A stretch of 43,979 nucleotides of DNA, from the NCBI GenBank assembly GCA_023392515.1, contig JAEVYX010000033.1, positions 1 to 43,979 of the forward strand, written 5' to 3'. The first letter of the stretch is position 1; each line of letters opens with the position of its first letter. A model generated the notes under the pieces. That model saw only the letters and a list, made by a program, of their open reading frames with translations, was not told where the DNA came from and ran no database searches. This document shows, in pieces, positions 41,483-43,979 of the stretch. The stretch is from Bacillota bacterium. Lineage in GTDB: Bacteria; Bacillota; Clostridia; Christensenellales; Aristaeellaceae. The translations under genes were made by a program, and so were the position numbers.

Positions 41483-42124
41483 ATGTTTGAATTTATTGAT
41501 GTCAAGTTTAAGGGTATATTGGATATCCCAGCACTTACGATAGGCGGCTTTGGTATTACAACAATCAAGGGGCCTAGCGGCAGCGGTAAGTCAACATTAC
41601 TAAAGCTGTTGAACAAGCTGTATTCACCTACTGAAGGACGCATTTTGTTTGAAAGAGTGGATCTAACCGAGTTGAACACCATACAGCATCGCAGAAAGGT
41701 TATCATGCTCTCGCAAAATGCCGTAATGTTTCAGGGAACAATCCGCGATAACATGCTGGCCGGTTTGAAATTTCAAAAAAGAGAATTGCCAGGTGATGAG
41801 CGGCTGTTGGAACTGATGGACCGCCTGAAATTGAACAATGGACTTGATCAGCCGGCGGAATCCCTTTCCGGTGGTGAGAAGCAAAGGGTGGCGCTGGCAA
41901 GGGTAATGCTTCTTGAGCCAGATATCTATCTTTTGGATGAACCCTCCTCTGCACTGGATGAGGATACGGCGCAATTGATCATTCACATGCTCTCGGAACA
42001 TGTTCGTGAAGGGCGAAGATCACTCATCATGGTGACGCATTCAAAGGCAATCGCCCAGCGCTATTCGAATGTTATTGTCGAGGTTGTTGGCGGCAAGTGC
42101 GTTAATAGGGAGGAAGTGCTATGA
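41483..42124 (+). CDS. fetA: Iron-export ABC transporter ATPase FetA (YbbL)
   Basis: 213 residues. Walker A is GPSGSGKST (about residues 31-39), the signature LSGGEKQRVALAR, Walker B IYLLDEPSSALDE and the switch His MVTHSKAIA. The family's short length and the linked FetB permease identify it as the FetA-type ATPase. In E. coli FetAB exports iron and raises peroxide tolerance. Its start follows the padR stop directly with GGAGG inside padR, and its end overlaps fetB by 4 bp. Confidence 0.88.
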   Translation: MFEFIDVKFKGILDIPALTIGGFGITTIKGPSGSGKSTLLKLLNKLYSPTEGRILFERVDLTELNTIQHRRKVIMLSQNAVMFQGTIRDNMLAGLKFQKRELPGDERLLELMDRLKLNNGLDQPAESLSGGEKQRVALARVMLLEPDIYLLDEPSSALDEDTAQLIIHMLSEHVREGRRSLIMVTHSKAIAQRYSNVIVEVVGGKCVNREEVL

Positions 42125-42900
42125 AGGGCATTATAAACTTGACTGTATTGCAAATTGCTTTTGCCTACATTTTTGTGCTGATCGTTTTGGCCATTGTTCG
42201 GATTCGGGGCATCAAGCGCGAAAAGGAGATTATCATCTCATCCGTAAGAATGACGCTGCAGCTCATATTGGTCGGATATGCCTTGGTTTACATTTTCGAT
42301 CATCCGAATCCGCTTTTGACAATTCTGATTATTGCCCTCATGGAAGCATTTTCAATTTATACGGTCTTTAAAAAATTCAAAAAGCGTCTATCCATAAGGC
42401 TCAAGCGGGTTATTGCATTCTCCATGTGTACAGGAACGCTATCCTGCCTTCTCTTTTTCTTGCTTGTCGTCATCCGGATTACACCCTGGTATGACCCCCA
42501 ATATTTTATTCCCATCGCGGGCATGATTGTGGGAAACTCTATGACTGGCATTTCCTTGGGTGTAAAATCCCTGCTCGATGGTATGACAACGCACCGAGTC
42601 TTGGTAGAGGAAGCGCTGACGCTTGGCGCGACACCCTACGAAGCGTCGAAGGAAATTGTTAATAATACGTTTGATGCCGCGATATTGCCAACCATAAATT
42701 CCATGGTGGGCATGGGGATCGTATTTCTGCCGGGGATGATGACGGGGCAGATCCTGTCTGGCACCTTGCCTACAACGGCAATTGCATATCAGATTGCTAT
42801 CATGCTCGGCATTTTAGGGGCGGTTTCATTAACTGTCATTTTGATGCTGATTTTGGGGTACCGGACATTCTTTAATAAGGAAATTCAACTGTTTGAATGA
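42121..42900 (+). CDS. fetB: Iron-export ABC transporter permease FetB (YbbM, UPF0014)
   Basis: 259 residues with about seven hydrophobic segments. Diagnostic segments are VRMTLQLILVGYALVYIF, FIPIAGMIVGNSMTGISLG and VGMGIVFLPGMMTGQILSG, the UPF0014 signatures. The family segment LVEEALTLGATPYEASKEI is also present and is thought to contact the ATPase. It forms the membrane part of FetAB. It is the last gene of the padR-fetA-fetB operon, and I see no clear terminator after it. Confidence 0.92.
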   Translation: MKGIINLTVLQIAFAYIFVLIVLAIVRIRGIKREKEIIISSVRMTLQLILVGYALVYIFDHPNPLLTILIIALMEAFSIYTVFKKFKKRLSIRLKRVIAFSMCTGTLSCLLFFLLVVIRITPWYDPQYFIPIAGMIVGNSMTGISLGVKSLLDGMTTHRVLVEEALTLGATPYEASKEIVNNTFDAAILPTINSMVGMGIVFLPGMMTGQILSGTLPTTAIAYQIAIMLGILGAVSLTVILMLILGYRTFFNKEIQLFE

Positions 42901-43020
42901 TAAAAGTCGGGCTGAAAGGATGAAACTTTCATGCCCTCCTTTTATGCGCGCTATATTGCGGTTCATAAACGCGATTGCTATTTCCTTTTAGACAACCCTT
43001 GATGCAAAACAAACATCCCC

Positions 43021-43049
43021 TTGATACCTTTACCAATTTATGTTATATT
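43021..43049 (+). promoter_or_regulatory. Promoter of the MFS efflux gene
   Basis: TTGATA (43021-43026) and TATATT (43044-43049) with 17-bp spacing, giving a leader of about 170 nt before the MFS start. The sequence between fetB and this promoter (42901-43020) has no feature I can name. Confidence 0.65.
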
Positions 43050-43091
43050 AGCGCCTGTCGGGAAGACAAATCAAACACCGGGGTGAGTCAA

Positions 43092-43136
43092 ATGAGTTTG
43101 CCGTTTTGCATTGCTTTTGCTCCATGCATGGTCTGA
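43092..43136 (+). CDS. Leader peptide (14 residues) of the MFS gene
   Basis: A small open frame, MSLPFCIAFAPCMV, with GGGGTGA 7 nt upstream. It lies in the MFS leader, and its last codons run through the 5' arm of a 10-bp hairpin. This is the layout of drug-sensing leader peptides of resistance genes, where a stalled ribosome changes downstream folding. No independent function is expected of the peptide. Confidence 0.55.
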   Translation: MSLPFCIAFAPCMV

Positions 43137-43228
43137 TATCGGGCGGTAAGTGCATGGAGCGGTAGAAATATCGCCCTTATCAGGCTTTGCATTTCTTGAA
43201 TCCATTAAAGATTTTAAGGAGCAAAGCC
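43119..43228 (+). promoter_or_regulatory. Attenuator-like hairpins in the MFS leader
   Basis: Hairpin A has perfect 10-bp arms (GCTCCATGCA at 43119-43128, GCTCCATGCA complement at 43151-43160). Hairpin B has perfect 8-bp arms (GGCTTTGC at 43183-43190, GCAAAGCC at 43221-43228); its 3' arm follows AAGGAG and touches the start codon at 43229, so it should hinder initiation. The switch between forms was not resolved by eye: the T-run of a terminator is absent, so control would be translational. Confidence 0.5.
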
Positions 43229-43979
43229 ATGAATAATCAATACAAACTCCGGGGGCTAAAAAGCTTTTTCGTCCTGTGGGGCAGTCAGGCGGTTTCTTCC
43301 CTTGGCAGCGCCATGACCAATTATGCCCTCATTATTTGGGTGTACAGGCAACGGGGTACAGTGACAAGCGTTGCGCTGCTCTCGTTTTTCACCTATCTGC
43401 CATCGATTCTGTTCTGCTTTATCGCGGGGACGCTGGCTGACAAGTGGGATAAAAAGCGGATTATGCTAGTGAGCGATTCTGTTGCCGCCATGGGCACGTT
43501 AACAGTTTTCCTTTTTTTTTCAATAGGCCGTCTGGAAATCTGGCATTTGTATGCAGTCAATTTCGTCATCAGCCTTATGAACGCATTCCAAAATCCCGCG
43601 TCTTATGTGGCGGTAAGCCTGCTTGCACCAAAAGATCAGTATGTGCGGGTTGCCGGGCTGCAGACGTTTTCCAATTCGTTGGTCACTGTTTTCACGCCCG
43701 CGCTGGCTTCCGCCGTACTCGCTTTTGCCGGGCTGAAAATGATTTTTATCATCGACCTTACGACCTTTTTCATCGCGTTTCTGGCGCTTTTGTTCTTTAT
43801 TAAAATTCCTTCCGTGAAGGCGGTTGCTGAAGAAGAGAAAAGCGGATTTCTAAAAAGCTGCCTGGAAGGGCTGGGCTTTTTGCGCGCGCACAAACCGGTT
43901 TTTCAGCTTATTCTTTTCTTTTCGTTCATCAATCTCATCGCATATATGACGGGATTTGGTATTTTGCCTGCGATGATCC
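43229..43979 (+). CDS. MFS drug-efflux transporter (Mef-like), 3' truncated by window
   Basis: 250 residues are visible and the frame is open to the window end. ATG 43229 follows AAGGAG. The start MNNQYKLRGLKSFFVLWGSQ and the first helices (SLGSAMTNYALIIWVY, FFTYLPSILFCFIAGTLADKW) match MFS macrolide-efflux type proteins; the loop GTLADKWDKKRIML is the family motif A. About seven membrane helices are seen before the end. Substrate cannot be told from sequence. Lincosamide, macrolide or similar drugs are suggested by the leader peptide arrangement. Confidence 0.82.
   Translation, partial: MNNQYKLRGLKSFFVLWGSQAVSSLGSAMTNYALIIWVYRQRGTVTSVALLSFFTYLPSILFCFIAGTLADKWDKKRIMLVSDSVAAMGTLTVFLFFSIGRLEIWHLYAVNFVISLMNAFQNPASYVAVSLLAPKDQYVRVAGLQTFSNSLVTVFTPALASAVLAFAGLKMIFIIDLTTFFIAFLALLFFIKIPSVKAVAEEEKSGFLKSCLEGLGFLRAHKPVFQLILFFSFINLIAYMTGFGILPAMI

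Noticed and set aside
1..43979. CRISPR arrays, tRNA or rRNA genes, integrases, insertion sequences
   Set aside because: No regularly spaced repeats, tRNA cloverleaf landmarks (GTTCRANNC with CCA context) or transposase/integrase motifs were seen by eye.

Overview
The window looks like a chromosomal segment of a fermentative, carbohydrate-using Clostridia-like Bacillota. The grounds are AGGAGG-type ribosome sites before nearly every gene, sigma-A TTGACA-17-TATAAT promoters, a GAAC-N4-GTTC (LexA/DinR-type) SOS box, and Firmicute families (EcfA1A2T, YtrA-type GntR, YesM/YesN, TIGR03915/TIGR03916, C11 peptidase). Two solute-binding proteins have SPase-I (AxA) signal peptides instead of lipoboxes, a style I associate with some gut Christensenellales-like lineages; that placement is only a guess. 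No rRNA, tRNA, CRISPR array, integrase or insertion sequence was seen.

Layout. 1-8.4 kb: the 3' part of a clostripain-like protease; rpiB on its own strong promoter; a minus-strand ecfA1-ecfA2-ecfT-truA operon; a minus-strand GntR/ABC/permease operon with a palindromic operator over its promoter; and a secreted protein with three OB-like repeats. 8.4-10.4 kb: a BMP-type binding protein and xpt (purine salvage), preceded by a structured leader RNA that is not a recognisable purine riboswitch. 10.4-16.8 kb: a secreted caspase-fold protease, a 1050-residue lamin-tail/CotH-kinase surface protein, a DUF4956 membrane protein and a VTC polyphosphate-polymerase domain protein. 16.9-18.4 kb: xylulokinase. 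18.5-21.3 kb: a small unknown protein and a radical-SAM/HhH plus TIGR03915 pair behind a LexA box. 21.5-30.3 kb: a cello-oligosaccharide locus (GH94 phosphorylase, LacI regulator with three operator-like sites, CUT1 binding protein, two permeases, GH1 beta-glucosidase). 30.4-32.2 kb: an AT-richer patch with a VOC protein, a decayed non-coding stretch and an orphan membrane-anchored protein. 32.4-34.0 kb: an AlkZ-related protein and an alpha/alpha-toroid protein. 34.2-39.9 kb: araA and a three-gene sugar-sensing cassette (YtfQ-like binding protein, YesM-type kinase, YesN-type regulator) without a transporter. 40-42.9 kb: GNAT, DUF523 and a padR-fetA-fetB operon. 42.9-43.98 kb: an MFS efflux gene cut by the window end, behind a leader peptide and two hairpins that look like an attenuator.

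How the genes fit together. Most of the window serves sugar capture (cellobiose, pentoses). The least explained module is the caspase/CotH/DUF4956/VTC block. By analogy with yeast VTC, DUF4956 and the VTC protein could make and translocate polyphosphate while the CotH-type kinase and the protease act at the cell surface; this is a hypothesis. The best regulatory observations are the SOS box, the xpt leader and the MFS attenuator.
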